From: Fratercula arctica
Taxonomy: Eukaryota; Chordata; Aves; Charadriiformes; Alcidae
Assembly (NCBI GenBank): GCA_947846985.1
Contig: CANTUZ010000025.1
Coordinates: 20,086,100-20,150,099 of the forward strand
Length of the DNA: 64,000 bases
Direction: 5' to 3'
The stretch's first letter is position 1, and the number at the start of each line of letters is the position of its first letter. The notes below the pieces were generated by a model, which was not told the origin of the DNA, made no database searches, and saw nothing but the letters and a program-made list of their open reading frames with translations. This document shows, one piece after another, positions 12,150-23,900 of this stretch. The position numbers were made by a program, and so were the translations under genes.

Positions 12150-13024
12150 CAAATGGCATGTCCTGGCCTCTAAATTGGATGGACCACTCGGTGAATAAGG
12201 AACTGGATAGATGGCCACACTCAAAAGGTTGCTCGATGTCCAAGTGGAAACCAGAGACGAGTGGCATTCCTCAGGGGTGGGTACTGGGACCAGTGCTGTT
12301 TAACGTCTTTGTCCGTGACATGGACAGTGGGGCTAAGCGCACCCTCAGCAAGTTTGCCAATGACACCAAGCTGTGTGGCGTGGTCGACACGGTGGAGGGA
12401 AGGGATGCCATCCAGAAGGACCTTGACAGGCTTGAGAGGTGGTCCTGTGTGAACCTCATGAAGTTCAACAAGGCCAAGTGCAAGGTCCTGCACCTGGGTC
12501 AGGGCAACGCCAAGCACAAATACAGGTTGGGCGGAGAATGGCTTGAGAGCAGCCCTGAGGAGAAGGACTTGGGGGTGTTGGTGGATGAGAAGCTCAACAT
12601 GAGCCGACAATGCGCGCTTGCAGCCCAGAAGGCCAGCCACATCCTGGGCTGCATCAAAAGAAGCGTGGCCAGCAGGTCGAGGGAGGCGATTCTCCCCCTC
12701 TACTCTGCTCTGGTGAGACCCCACCTGGAGTACTGCATCCAGCTCTGGAGTCCTCAGCACAGGAAGGACATGGACCTGTTGGAGCGGGTCCAGAGGAGGG
12801 CCACAAAAGTGATCAGAGGGCTGGAGCACCTCTCTTATGAAGACAGGCTGAGAGAGTTGGGGTTGTTCAGCCTGGAGAAGAGAAGGCTCCGGGGAGACCT
12901 TATTGCGGCCTTCCAGTATCTGAAGGGGGCCTACAAGAAAGCTGGAGAGGGACTTTTAAAAGGGCATGTAGTGATAGGACGAGGGGTAACGGTTTTAAAC
13001 TGGAAGAGGGTAGATTTAGATTAG
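12134..13024 (+). pseudogene. CR1 ORF2 C-terminal fragment, 296 codons
   Basis: An open frame from the CR1-outer element. The first ~25 residues come partly from flanking or weakly conserved sequence, so the start codon has no meaning. RT block GIPQG lies at about 44-48 and the catalytic box reads FAND at 74-77 where CR1/jockey-type RTs carry FADD. The C-terminal [24 protein letters not shown] region is intact, but small deletions shift the frame after about residue 270, so the last ~26 residues are not the usual CR1 ending. The N-terminal endonuclease and most of the RT are absent. Non-functional. Confidence 0.88.
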
Positions 13025-13171
13025 ATATCAGGAAGAAATTTTTCCCTATGAGGGTGGTGAGGCACTGGAACAGGTTGCCCAGGGAAGTTGTGGATGCCCC
13101 ATCCCTGGAAGTGTTCAAGGCCAGGCTGGATGGGGCTTTGAGCAGCCTGGTCTAGTGGGAGGTGTCCCTGC
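12150..13171 (+). mobile_element. CR1 LINE, 3' fragment (CR1-outer, left arm)
   Basis: A CR1 non-LTR retrotransposon fragment covering the end of the reverse-transcriptase domain and the ORF2 C-terminus. The SGIPQG / LGPVLFN block is followed by a degenerate catalytic box (FAND) and the typical CR1 tail ([20 protein letters not shown]). The 5' limit near 12150 is judged from residual CR1 similarity. The 3' end is cut after GGTGTCCCTGC, without the 3' UTR or terminal ATTCTATG repeat. It is the left partner in the recombination that made the hybrid at 20000-20936. Confidence 0.93.
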
Positions 13172-16100
13172 ACATAAATTTAGGTTGCCCTTCATCAGCC
13201 CTTAAGTCACACAACCTTCTTTTTTAACCAAATTGTCATAGTTTCTTTGATTTTCTTTTGATGCACAAACATCATGGAAGAGTCACAAGATGCCAGTGGC
13301 CCCTTCCCTGACTCTGACCACTGTTAAAGTTGCATGATGCTTAACTTCAAGACCTAAAAGAGAAAAAGCTTGATTATTACAGAGATGACAATAAAATGCC
13401 AAGCAAGTATGGGCTAAGCAGGGAAAATGTAATAAAATAAGCTGTTACGGATAAAACTCAATAGATTCATGCTGATTTACGTCTGCTGATGTCATTTTTA
13501 TCTCCCCCCTGTCACTGGTTCTTACTATTTATTCAAATTAGTATTGGTTTCTGAAGTACAAAAGAAGTAGCTTTCTAAAACAAGGATTGTCTTTCATGGA
13601 AAGTCTGAGAGATTGTAAAACCCCATGACAGGTTATTGCACTTAAGCAATACTCTGCTGCTACTGAAGTGCAGGAGCCAGAGACTTTGCAAAGGTTCTTA
13701 GCAGGGAAAAAAGGGGGACGAGGGTGGACCAGATAACCTTACCTTTAACTTTCCATTCCCTGTATGCCTCCTTCCTGGGATGCTGCTGGGAAACAGAGGA
13801 ACATTGTGGACTCACCATACCAAACACTGAAGGTGCATGCTCAGTTCAGTCATTCTTTTTCAGTTGTTTCTGGTAGGAAAAAAGAAGTGCTTAATATCTT
13901 GCTCTTTAACAGGAACTGTCATGAGGGAGGCCTCTGATAACCAAATAATAGATTATGCTCTTCCAAAAATATGCATTTTTTTTCCTTTCTTTACCTCTCC
14001 CATACATAGGATGCTCATCAAATTTCATCTATAATGTTTCAAAATTTTAATGTCTAATTAAATTGAAGCTTCTCTGGAATGCTCTCATTGAAGTGCTTCA
14101 CAAAAAGGAGGCAATAAAATAAGGGTAAATAATTTGGGATCTTGTAAGGAACCAATTAACACCAGAAAATATTAAACTAAAGTATTTCACTCTCTCTTTT
14201 AAATTGTGTTCTCTCAAACCATAGTCCTACCATTTTGGAGACAAGGAATGGTTCTTCCATTTGTCAGGTCCTGCATGAAACCAGTCATCGTCCTGGATTG
14301 CAGGATCCCTAGGACACAGCTGTTATATTAGATGCCTGTAAAAATGCCTTTAAATAATAGACCACTATAATACTTCCCATGTAGTCCCTTGCTACTAATT
14401 GATTTAATTTTCTTAATGAAATGTGACTTTTAAAGTTCAAGCAAAAAGCAGATTCTTATCCAAGTGATTCCTCCTTCCAGTAAAGATAAGGGAGGGCAGT
14501 GGTGAGTGTGGTGTCCTTTCAGTCAGTGAGTGCAGAGTCTATATATTCAGATAACTGAGGATAAATGTTGGTTAATTCAGGGTTATGTGCTTGTCAGATA
14601 AACCCTCTGAAAAAAACATGGCAAAATGCTATGAGACCAAGGCAGGGAGCCCAAACAGCATCATATAGGTGACTCTGTCATTTAAGAACAGAACAGAATA
14701 GAATAGAATTGAATTGAATTGAACTGAATTGAGTTTAAGCTGAAGTTGTATTAATAATTGTCCTTAACAAGCTGCCAACCCCTAAGGAGAGCCTTTTGTG
14801 CCTTTTCCCTGATGCTTTTGTGTTCGCTTACTCAATGGCCGCAAATCAGCCCTAGCTGAGTTGCAGTCAGTCCTAGGGCAGCTTGGGAAAATGAAGCTTC
14901 TTTCTCCTAGTCTTCCTTGTTCTCTTGGGTTTTTTCCCCTTTCTTTGCCTTTTACTGCCACACAAATCATAAAAAAAATGCAGGCTGGGGATCAAGCTGC
15001 ATAAAACAAGCAGACACCAGTTTCCTCTGTTTCAGTGCAGAGCACAGATGGGAGGGGAGAAACTGCCGTTCCACTGAGATAATTGTCATTAGATTAGAAA
15101 ATCCAGAAGCATCCTGGGAAACATGTTGGCAGGTGGTGTTTTTCAGTTAGTAGGAAAACAAAATGAATGTCTTAATACCTGCTGAAAAATAATAGCAAAC
15201 CACTTACTGAGTAAACTCTATTTCATTTTTCTCACCTTTTCCTGTTAAATTTAAAACCAGAAAAAAAACCACCAAAACCACCATTCTGAGGACCAGAAAA
15301 GAATCTGCACGTTTGGACAGGCTGCAGCAAAACCTGGTACTCCCAAAACCTTGGGGCCAGCAGTGCACTGGTAAAGGAAGGAGGGATGGCTTGGTCGTCT
15401 TCCATCATCCATTCATGTCTGCTGGTAGCCTGTTCCTGGATTCCAAGCAACTGAAGCGCAGTGAGAAATGCAAAGCCTGCCTGGGATAAGGACGCTGGTA
15501 TCAGCTGCACTTTCAGAGCTGTGTTCTCAGGGACTTTAAGATGCAGTGACAAAGAGCAAGTTTCTCTACTTGGCGTATTCAGCTTGGTTTTAGGCTTGTC
15601 TTAAGACTGGGCTTGCTCAGTGTCTATGATCCAGCCCTCCAGACACAATATCTAAGAGGTCACTGTGGTGTAAACTCCATCAGGCTTTGGAGACAGCAGG
15701 CCACAGCATTTCCTGTGTCTTGCAGGCTCCAACCTGCTTCTTCATACAGTCTGGGTGGATGCAAGGCAGAGCCAAGCACACTCCAACCCTGCAGGTTTTG
15801 AGCCCTGTCTGCAGCCAGACTGTAGGCAGCAATGTGGACAGACAGCATGGGAGTTACGGACCACAGGATCACTGGCATGGGGATGCCTCTTCCCCAGCCT
15901 AACTCACAGTGTGGTGTAATGTGACCTATGATGCCTTATTCTCCTTGCTGAGCTTGGCTGCACCCTGTACTCCAGCATTGCCATCAAGGTGGCACATAAT
16001 AGTGAGGGCATTTGCAGAAAGGCTTCTGCTCACTAGTTAAAATCCTTTAGGACATGTTCAGGTTACCTTGATTTGCGCTGAAAGTTGCAATTTATGTAGT

Positions 16101-18194
16101 GACTGCAGTACTGGTTTGGGCTATGACAACTGTCTTGACATTTCGCTAGTCTAGAATCCCAGTTGTAGAGGAGTTTAAACACTTTGGCAGCTGGTAGGTA
16201 TCACAAGAAGTAGAGGTGAGGGGAAGAGAAGGAGGAGAGAGAAAATACTCCTTTTCTTTCAAGTATTTTCTTACCCAATTTGTATGCAGTTACCCATAAT
16301 GACCAGGCACATGGATGTCTCTACTCATTAGAATAAGATTCATTTGGGTCTTTGAGGTGGGAGCACAGATGATTTTTGTTAGCCATCAACATTTTTGTTT
16401 TCTCCCTCACTCTTGAGTATGCATGTTTCTTGTTTGGAAAGGAGCTCTTTCCTTTGAAAACTTTATTTACCTTTGAATACTCAACATCACAAAAATAACT
16501 TTAAAAACACAACTGGTGTAATGGTCGAGACAGGAAAAAACCTAAGTATTACCTCAGCACTAAAATGCAGAGGAAAGTAGATTTCCAGGTGAATCACATT
16601 TGGTTTCCCTCATTTTGTCTGTGCAGCAACTTCTGCCCGAGATTCTGTTTTCTTTTTTGCCACCGACACGAGCAAACAACTTTCTCACTCTGTTCCTATG
16701 TTCTAATTGCTGCTCCCACTGGTATAATAATCCATACCTACATTTTGGTATTGTGAGAAGCATTTAACTTTGCAAAGTGCTTTGACATCTTAGAAGAAAG
16801 GACATTTAGAAGTGAAAAGTATTTTATTACCATTGCTATTGACTCATTTGACAAGCAAACCTCAGCCTGACAAGACTGCTAAACAAACACCACCCCAAGC
16901 TTGAGAGGTAGCAAAGCCCAAATAAGTTAGGGAAACAGCCTTCCTCTACAAACGTTGGGAATTGAATAATCTACTAAGATCTAAATTCCACCTTTGGTTA
17001 TTAACAAGCCTAGGAAAGTGATAAAAGGCTTCTTTTCCCTTTCTTGTTTTAGTTAGGTAGAGGTTTTTTCATGGTCAAGAGTGTTCCCTTTTCAGCCCAA
17101 TGTTTCTGTATATTTCTTATAACATGATTTTTGAAAAGAAAATGAATGGAAGCAGCTAATGGTAATGATCTGCTTGCATAATGGTGTACCCAAAATAAGG
17201 AGCCTTCTCATCGACTTTGGTGTGTCCAGCTGAAGTAAAAAATTGTCTTATTCATTATTCTTGGGTATGCCTAGAGAGGGATCACAAAAAGGCAGTCTTT
17301 CAATAGCAGATCTTGGCAGGGATTTAAAGACTAACTGACAACAGTTTGAAAGTGGGACCTTTATCAGCACTGCAGGTAATACCGGTCTTAAATAATTACA
17401 TGAGGAAACTTGCCAATGCTGAAGGGTCCACAGGTCATCTGGAGGAGCTGTTTGAAGTTTTATCTATTTAATAAAAAAATTCAGAATGCCCTTTTCACAT
17501 ATTAAAACCCAGTGAAAGGGCACTATCAAAACCAGATTTTCTGATAATGGATAGGCACAGGTGGCTTCCAGTAGTGAAAAGCATCTTGGAGATATTAAGA
17601 AGGTAAAACTGATGGGCTTACAGTTATTTTTTTCTGGAATATTTTAGAGTGATGTTGCCTTTTTGTGCATTCATCTTGCACTGACATAATATTAATCACA
17701 GCGCAGCTGGAACAAGCACCCTTCAACACCTTCCTGCATCAAACTCCGTTCAAGTTCAACTTGTGCCATCTGTTTCATTGCACTAGACAGCTTGAGATTG
17801 CTACACTTCCAGTCAGTAGCTACTGTCTAGACTGGTCAAATGAACTTCATACTCAGTTTTAAAAGCCAGGCTTGAAAAAGGAATTAAGATAAATAAGCAG
17901 GCCTGCTGATGCACAAGGCCAGGCAAGGATGCACAAGAGATCTAATCAAGAGAAAACATTCTAGGTAGTAAATTCTGGAAGCAATTGATGACTCTCACCA
18001 AATTAGTCTTTGACCCAAAGGCAATCGGAGAGCTGATTTGGCACACCATCCAATGAATATCAGGTGGTGCCAGGCCAGGGAGGGAGAATGGGGACAGTGC
18101 TAGGGACAGAGGTATGGAAGCCCAGAGATTTCTTCCACATATGCCTATGGGAGCATGAACTTTCGGCTCAAAACCTGAGTTTGTGAGGGAATCA
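13172..18194. other. Unit 1 body, no gene recognised
   Basis: About 5 kb of mostly AT-rich sequence with a microsatellite (14686-14733). The open frames here (up to 108 codons) lack any recognised motif. Copies: 20937-25957 and (complement) 39679-44700. Confidence 0.55.
14686..14733 (+). repeat. Pentanucleotide microsatellite (GAATA/GAATT)n, unit 1
   Basis: AGAACAGAACAGAATAGAATAG then GAATTGAATTGAATTGAACT. Identical copies at 22451-22498 and (complement) 43140-43187. Confidence 0.85.
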
Positions 18195-19168
18195 AAGAGC
18201 CATAGAAATGTTGATTGAACCTCTGGGCGGGTCTCTAGTCCAAACTCCTGCTCAAAGAGGTCTATCACCAGGATTAGATCAGGCCAACTGCGGCTTTATC
18301 TAGCAGAGTGGTGAAAATCTCCAAGGGTGGTGACTTGAACACCTCCCTGAAGAAACCACTCCAGTGCTGCACCGAACTCCTGGTGAAAAAGCTTTTCTTA
18401 ATGTCCACCCTGAAAAACCTGCGCTGCAGCTTTTTGCTGTTGCCCCTTGTTGTATCACCTACTGCAGCTAAGAAGAGTTTGGCTCCATAGTCTTAGTAAC
18501 TCCCCTTTAAGAATGTGTAGGTTGCTATAAAAGCAGCCCTTCACCACCTCCTCATCAAATTAAACAAGCCCAGCTCCTTCAGCCATCCTTACAGGTCCTG
18601 TGCTTTAGGTCCCAACATCTTGGAACCCTCCATTGGACTTTCTCCAGTTTCTCTGCATCCCCCTTGAACAGGAGGCCCAAAACTGAACTCAGATGTCCAG
18701 TTGTGGCCTCATCAGCATTGAGGAAAAGGAGGAAAATTACTTCACTCAGTCCACTGGCCAAATTCTTCCTAATGCAGCCCAGCATGCAGCTTGCCTTCTT
18801 CATGATAGAAGCACAGCTGGCTACTGTTCACCCATCCACTGTAACTTCTGGGTCCTTTTCAACCAGGTGCCATTCAGCCTGTCACTGCCCAGCCTGTACT
18901 GTCATATCATATAATTCCACCCCAGCTTCAGAGCTTCGTGTTTCTCCTTGCTGAACTTCACAAGGATGCAGTAAACCCAGTCAGTACATTTATCCAGGTC
19001 TTTCTGGTCTGAAGTTCCGTCTTTCAGTATGTCAGCCAGGTCTAGTATCATCTCCAATTTGCAGAGGGTATGCTCAGTGTCAGTTTCCAGGTCATTGACA
19101 AAGGCATTGAACAGTATTGGTCCCAATATCAACCTTGCAACAGGCTGCAAGCAGGCACTAGCCATTGG
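18195..19168 (-). mobile_element. Old CR1 LINE fragment (unit 1)
   Basis: A decayed CR1 on the minus strand. The minus translation of 18902-19165 contains LGPILFNAFVNDLE, the RT block, then a corrupted catalytic region and KDLDK...LVKFSKEKHE. 18579-18803 continues with ASCMLGCIRKNLASG. The 3' part near 18200-18500 has the CR1 pattern of CTCCAAGG...CACTCCAGTGC...CTTTTCTTAATG. Stops and frameshifts break it into short frames. It is clearly older than the other CR1s here, and belongs to a different CR1 subfamily. Confidence 0.88.
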
Positions 19169-19559
19169 TTTTTTACCATTTGGTAAGGAGGAATAGCCAC
19201 TGGATCTACTGAATGTAGATAATGTATCTCACAAAGCTGGAAGCAGCACTGTCATAGAGCAGTCCTCACCTAAGGTGGCTTTTAACAGCAGGTTTGGGAA
19301 GTAACTGTAATTTCAGCAGTTGCTCTGCAGAGACAAACCAAAACTCTGCAGCAGAGTTTGGTTGAAATGTGTGCTGAGGCTGGGCATTCTCCTTTCAGGT
19401 TAAACTGCAATAAATATACTAAGCTAGAGGGAAATAACAGATACCTTGACCCCCAGCAATAGCTGTATTCTCTATTTCAGCAAAACTAACAGAGGCGGAT
19501 TGAATGTCACATTCACAGGCTGAGAAAAGATGGGTGGGAAGCTCAAAGGAAGGGACCAC

Positions 19560-19674
19560 GTCATAGTTTAACCCCGATAGGCAGCTAAGCACCACACAGC
19601 CGCTCGCTCACTCCTGCCACAATCGGATGGGGGAGAGAATTGGAAGGGTAAAGGTGAGAAAACTCGTGGGTTGA
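19560..19674 (-). mobile_element. ERVL LTR 3'-end fragment (unit 1)
   Basis: Minus-strand LTR end. The plus strand reads TAGTTTAACCCCGATAGGCAG, then GCACCACACAGCCGCTCGCTCACTC and GGGGGAGAGAATTGGAAGGG, then AAAACTCGTGGGTTGA. This is the mirror image of the well-known 3' third of avian ERVL LTRs. It stops abruptly at 19674 against the start of another LTR in opposite orientation. Confidence 0.82.
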
Positions 19675-19815
19675 TATCCTGATTTCATCTGGGAAAGAGT
19701 TAATTTTCTTTCTAGTGATTGCTGTGAAAGGAATATCAATAATGCCTATTGTTTTTAGTTTTTGCTAAGTGATGTTTACACTGTTCAAGGACTTTTTCCA
19801 GCTTCCCATAGAAGC
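19675..19815 (+). mobile_element. ERVL LTR 5'-end fragment (unit 1)
   Basis: TATCCTGATTTCATCTGGGA (TG of the terminus changed to TA), AAAGAGTTAATTTTCTTTCTAGT, TTTTTGCTAAGTGATGTTTACAC and CAAGGACTTTTTCCAGCTTCCCATAG follow the 5' part of avian ERVL LTRs. Truncated near 19815. Confidence 0.8.
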
Positions 19816-19999
19816 ATAGACAGAATGATGGAATGGCCAATGAAATATTCCATACCACAGACATCATGCTTAGCATATAAACATTTACATGATAGATGCG
19901 TATGTCCCTTTCTTAGGGAAAGTACTCTGCTGAAACTTAGAGCTTGGGTAAATTCCATGTAATGTGGCCATTGCTAAGGAAACTACTTGTTCTTAATTG

Positions 20000-20936
20000 A
20001 ATGTCCAAATGACGAGCAGTGACGAGTGGTGTTCCTCAGGGGTGGGTACTGGGACCAGTGCTGTTTAACATCTTTGTCCGTGACATGGACAGTGGGACTA
20101 AGTGCACCCTCAGCAAGTTTGCCAATGACACCAAGCTGTGTGGCGTGGTCGACACGGTGGAGGGAAGGGATGCCATCCGGAGGGACCTTCACAGGCTTGA
20201 GAGGTGGGCCTGTGTGAACCTCATGAAGTTCAACAAGGCCAGGTGCAAGGTCCTGCACCTGGGTCACGGCAATCCCAGGCACAAATACAGGTTGGGCGGA
20301 GAATGGCTTGAGAGCAGCCCTGAGGAGAAGGACTTGGGGGTGTTGGTGGATGAGAAGCTCAACATGAGCCGACAATGCGCGCTTGCAGCCCAGAAGGCCA
20401 GCCACATCCTGGGCTGCATCAAAAGAAGCGTGGCCAGCAGGTCGAGGGAGGCGATTCTCCCCCTCTACTCTGCTCTGGTGAGACCCCACCTGGAGTACTG
20501 CATCCAGCTCTGGAGTCCTCAGCACAGGAAGGACATGGACCTGTTGGAGCGGGTCCAGAGGAGGGCCACAAAAGTGATCAGAGGGCTGGAGCACCTCTCT
20601 TATGAAGACAGGCTGAGAGAGTTGGGGTTGTTCAGCCTGGAGAAGAGAAGGCTCCGGGGAGACCTTATTGCGGCCTTCCAGTATCTGAAGGGGGCCTACA
20701 AGAAAGCTGGAGAGGGACTTTTAAAAGGGCATGTAGTGATAGGACGAGGGGTAACGGTTTTAAACTGGAAGAGGGTAGATTTAGATTAGATATCAGGAAG
20801 AAATTTTTCCCTATGAGGGTGGTGAGGCACTGGAACAGGTTGCCCAGGGAAGTTGTGGATGCCCCATCCCTGGAAGTGTTCAAGGCCAGGCTGGATGGGG
20901 CTTTGAGCAGCCTGGTCTAGTGGGAGGTGTCCCTGC
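20000..20936 (+). mobile_element. Hybrid CR1 (5' from CR1-inner, 3' from CR1-outer)
   Basis: From 20000 to 20278 this copy follows CR1-inner (27763-28041). Examples are residues [19 protein letters not shown] and GHGNPRHK. From 20343 onward it follows CR1-outer ([23 protein letters not shown], the same frameshifted end and the same cut 3' end). The 20279-20342 interval is identical in all three copies and must contain the switch. This is the signature of unequal crossing over between directly oriented CR1s. Confidence 0.95.
20019..20789 (+). pseudogene. CR1 ORF2 C-terminal fragment in hybrid element, 256 codons
   Basis: The open frame begins at an internal Met just before the SGVPQG motif. 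FAND lies at residues 34-37. About the first 110 residues match CR1-inner and the rest match CR1-outer, including the frameshifted ending after KAGEGLLKG. No full RT or endonuclease, so no activity is expected. Confidence 0.87.
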
Positions 20937-23900
20937 ACATAAATTTAGGTTGCCCTTCATCAGCCCTTAAGTCACACAACCTTCTTTTTTAACCAAATTG
21001 TCATAGTTTCTTTGATTTTCTTTTGATGCACAAACATCATGGAAGAGTCACAAGATGCCAGTGGCCCCTTCCCTGACTCTGACCACTGTTAAAGTTGCAT
21101 GATGCTTAACTTCAAGACCTAAAAGAGAAAAAGCTTGATTATTACAGAGATGACAATAAAATGCCAAGCAAGTATGGGCTAAGCAGGGAAAATGTAATAA
21201 AATAAGCTGTTACGGATAAAACTCAATAGATTCATGCTGATTTACGTCTGCTGATGTCATTTTTATCTCCCCCCTGTCACTGGTTCTTACTATTTATTCA
21301 AATTAGTATTGGTTTCTGAAGTACAAAAGAAGTAGCTTTCTAAAACAAGGATTGTCTTTCATGGAAAGTCTGAGAGATTGTAAAACCCCATGACAGGTTA
21401 TTGCACTTAAGCAATACTCTGCTGCTACTGAAGTGCAGGAGCCAGAGACTTTGCAAAGGTTCTTAGCAGGGAAAAAAGGGGGACGAGGGTGGACCAGATA
21501 ACCTTACCTTTAACTTTCCATTCCCTGTATGCCTCCTTCCTGGGATGCTGCTGGGAAACAGAGGAACATTGTGGACTCACCATACCAAACACTGAAGGTG
21601 CATGCTCAGTTCAGTCATTCTTTTTCAGTTGTTTCTGGTAGGAAAAAAGAAGTGCTTAATATCTTGCTCTTTAACAGGAACTGTCATGAGGGAGGCCTCT
21701 GATAACCAAATAATAGATTATGCTCTTCCAAAAATATGCATTTTTTTTCCTTTCTTTACCTCTCCCATACATAGGATGCTCATCAAATTTCATCTATAAT
21801 GTTTCAAAATTTTAATGTCTAATTAAATTGAAGCTTCTCTGGAATGCTCTCATTGAAGTGCTTCACAAAAAGGAGGCAATAAAATAAGGGTAAATAATTT
21901 GGGATCTTGTAAGGAACCAATTAACACCAGAAAATATTAAACTAAAGTATTTCACTCTCTCTTTTAAATTGTGTTCTCTCAAACCATAGTCCTACCATTT
22001 TGGAGACAAGGAATGGTTCTTCCATTTGTCAGGTCCTGCATGAAACCAGTCATCGTCCTGGATTGCAGGATCCCTAGGACACAGCTGTTATATTAGATGC
22101 CTGTAAAAATGCCTTTAAATAATAGACCACTATAATACTTCCCATGTAGTCCCTTGCTACTAATTGATTTAATTTTCTTAATGAAATGTGACTTTTAAAG
22201 TTCAAGCAAAAAGCAGATTCTTATCCAAGTGATTCCTCCTTCCAGTAAAGATAAGGGAGGGCAGTGGTGAGTGTGGTGTCCTTTCAGTCAGTGAGTGCAG
22301 AGTCTATATATTCAGATAACTGAGGATAAATGTTGGTTAATTCAGGGTTATGTGCTTGTCAGATAAACCCTCTGAAAAAAACATGGCAAAATGCTATGAG
22401 ACCAAGGCAGGGAGCCCAAACAGCATCATATAGGTGACTCTGTCATTTAAGAACAGAACAGAATAGAATAGAATTGAATTGAATTGAACTGAATTGAGTT
22501 TAAGCTGAAGTTGTATTAATAATTGTCCTTAACAAGCTGCCAACCCCTAAGGAGAGCCTTTTGTGCCTTTTCCCTGATGCTTTTGTGTTCGCTTACTCAA
22601 TGGCCGCAAATCAGCCCTAGCTGAGTTGCAGTCAGTCCTAGGGCAGCTTGGGAAAATGAAGCTTCTTTCTCCTAGTCTTCCTTGTTCTCTTGGGTTTTTT
22701 CCCCTTTCTTTGCCTTTTACTGCCACACAAATCATAAAAAAAATGCAGGCTGGGGATCAAGCTGCATAAAACAAGCAGACACCAGTTTCCTCTGTTTCAG
22801 TGCAGAGCACAGATGGGAGGGGAGAAACTGCCGTTCCACTGAGATAATTGTCATTAGATTAGAAAATCCAGAAGCATCCTGGGAAACATGTTGGCAGGTG
22901 GTGTTTTTCAGTTAGTAGGAAAACAAAATGAATGTCTTAATACCTGCTGAAAAATAATAGCAAACCACTTACTGAGTAAACTCTATTTCATTTTTCTCAC
23001 CTTTTCCTGTTAAATTTAAAACCAGAAAAAAAACCACCAAAACCACCATTCTGAGGACCAGAAAAGAATCTGCACGTTTGGACAGGCTGCAGCAAAACCT
23101 GGTACTCCCAAAACCTTGGGGCCAGCAGTGCACTGGTAAAGGAAGGAGGGATGGCTTGGTCGTCTTCCATCATCCATTCATGTCTGCTGGTAGCCTGTTC
23201 CTGGATTCCAAGCAACTGAAGCGCAGTGAGAAATGCAAAGCCTGCCTGGGATAAGGACGCTGGTATCAGCTGCACTTTCAGAGCTGTGTTCTCAGGGACT
23301 TTAAGATGCAGTGACAAAGAGCAAGTTTCTCTACTTGGCGTATTCAGCTTGGTTTTAGGCTTGTCTTAAGACTGGGCTTGCTCAGTGTCTATGATCCAGC
23401 CCTCCAGACACAATATCTAAGAGGTCACTGTGGTGTAAACTCCATCAGGCTTTGGAGACAGCAGGCCACAGCATTTCCTGTGTCTTGCAGGCTCCAACCT
23501 GCTTCTTCATACAGTCTGGGTGGATGCAAGGCAGAGCCAAGCACACTCCAACCCTGCAGGTTTTGAGCCCTGTCTGCAGCCAGACTGTAGGCAGCAATGT
23601 GGACAGACAGCATGGGAGTTACGGACCACAGGATCACTGGCATGGGGATGCCTCTTCCCCAGCCTAACTCACAGTGTGGTGTAATGTGACCTATGATGCC
23701 TTATTCTCCTTGCTGAGCTTGGCTGCACCCTGTACTCCAGCATTGCCATCAAGGTGGCACATAATAGTGAGGGCATTTGCAGAAAGGCTTCTGCTCACTA
23801 GTTAAAATCCTTTAGGACATGTTCAGGTTACCTTGATTTGCGCTGAAAGTTGCAATTTATGTAGTGACTGCAGTACTGGTTTGGGCTATGACAACTGTCT

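Larger units (their letters stand above)
12514..20278 (+). repeat. Tandem unit 1 of left arm (7,765 bp)
   Basis: A direct repeat of 20279-28041 at an offset of 7765, falling to 7763 after two one-base deletions in the second copy. The unit starts inside CR1-outer and ends inside the hybrid CR1. It contains the 3' part of a CR1, about 5 kb of unassigned sequence, an old CR1 (minus strand), an opposed LTR-fragment pair and the 5' part of the next CR1. It keeps the T6 run near 16650 and T4 run near 16738, both shared with the right arm. Confidence 0.93.

Noticed and set aside
12221..12829. 202-codon antisense open frame (also 19983-20594, 27746-28288 and mirror copies)
   Set aside because: Lies entirely opposite the CR1 ORF2 fragment. 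The antisense strand of this GC-rich LINE segment is open by codon bias; no independent evidence of a protein.
14686..14733. CRISPR-like or satellite array
   Set aside because: Only a short pentanucleotide microsatellite; no regular spacers, and the genome is a vertebrate.
17942..18268. 108-codon minus-strand frame repeated three times
   Set aside because: Its repetition comes from the tandem and inverted duplications, and part of it overlaps the 3' end of the old CR1. Repetition is not evidence of selection here.
19336..19363. Small hairpin around AACCAAAACTCTGC / GCAGAGTTTGGTT
   Set aside because: Short imperfect stem, no small-RNA features seen, and its three copies come from the larger duplications.
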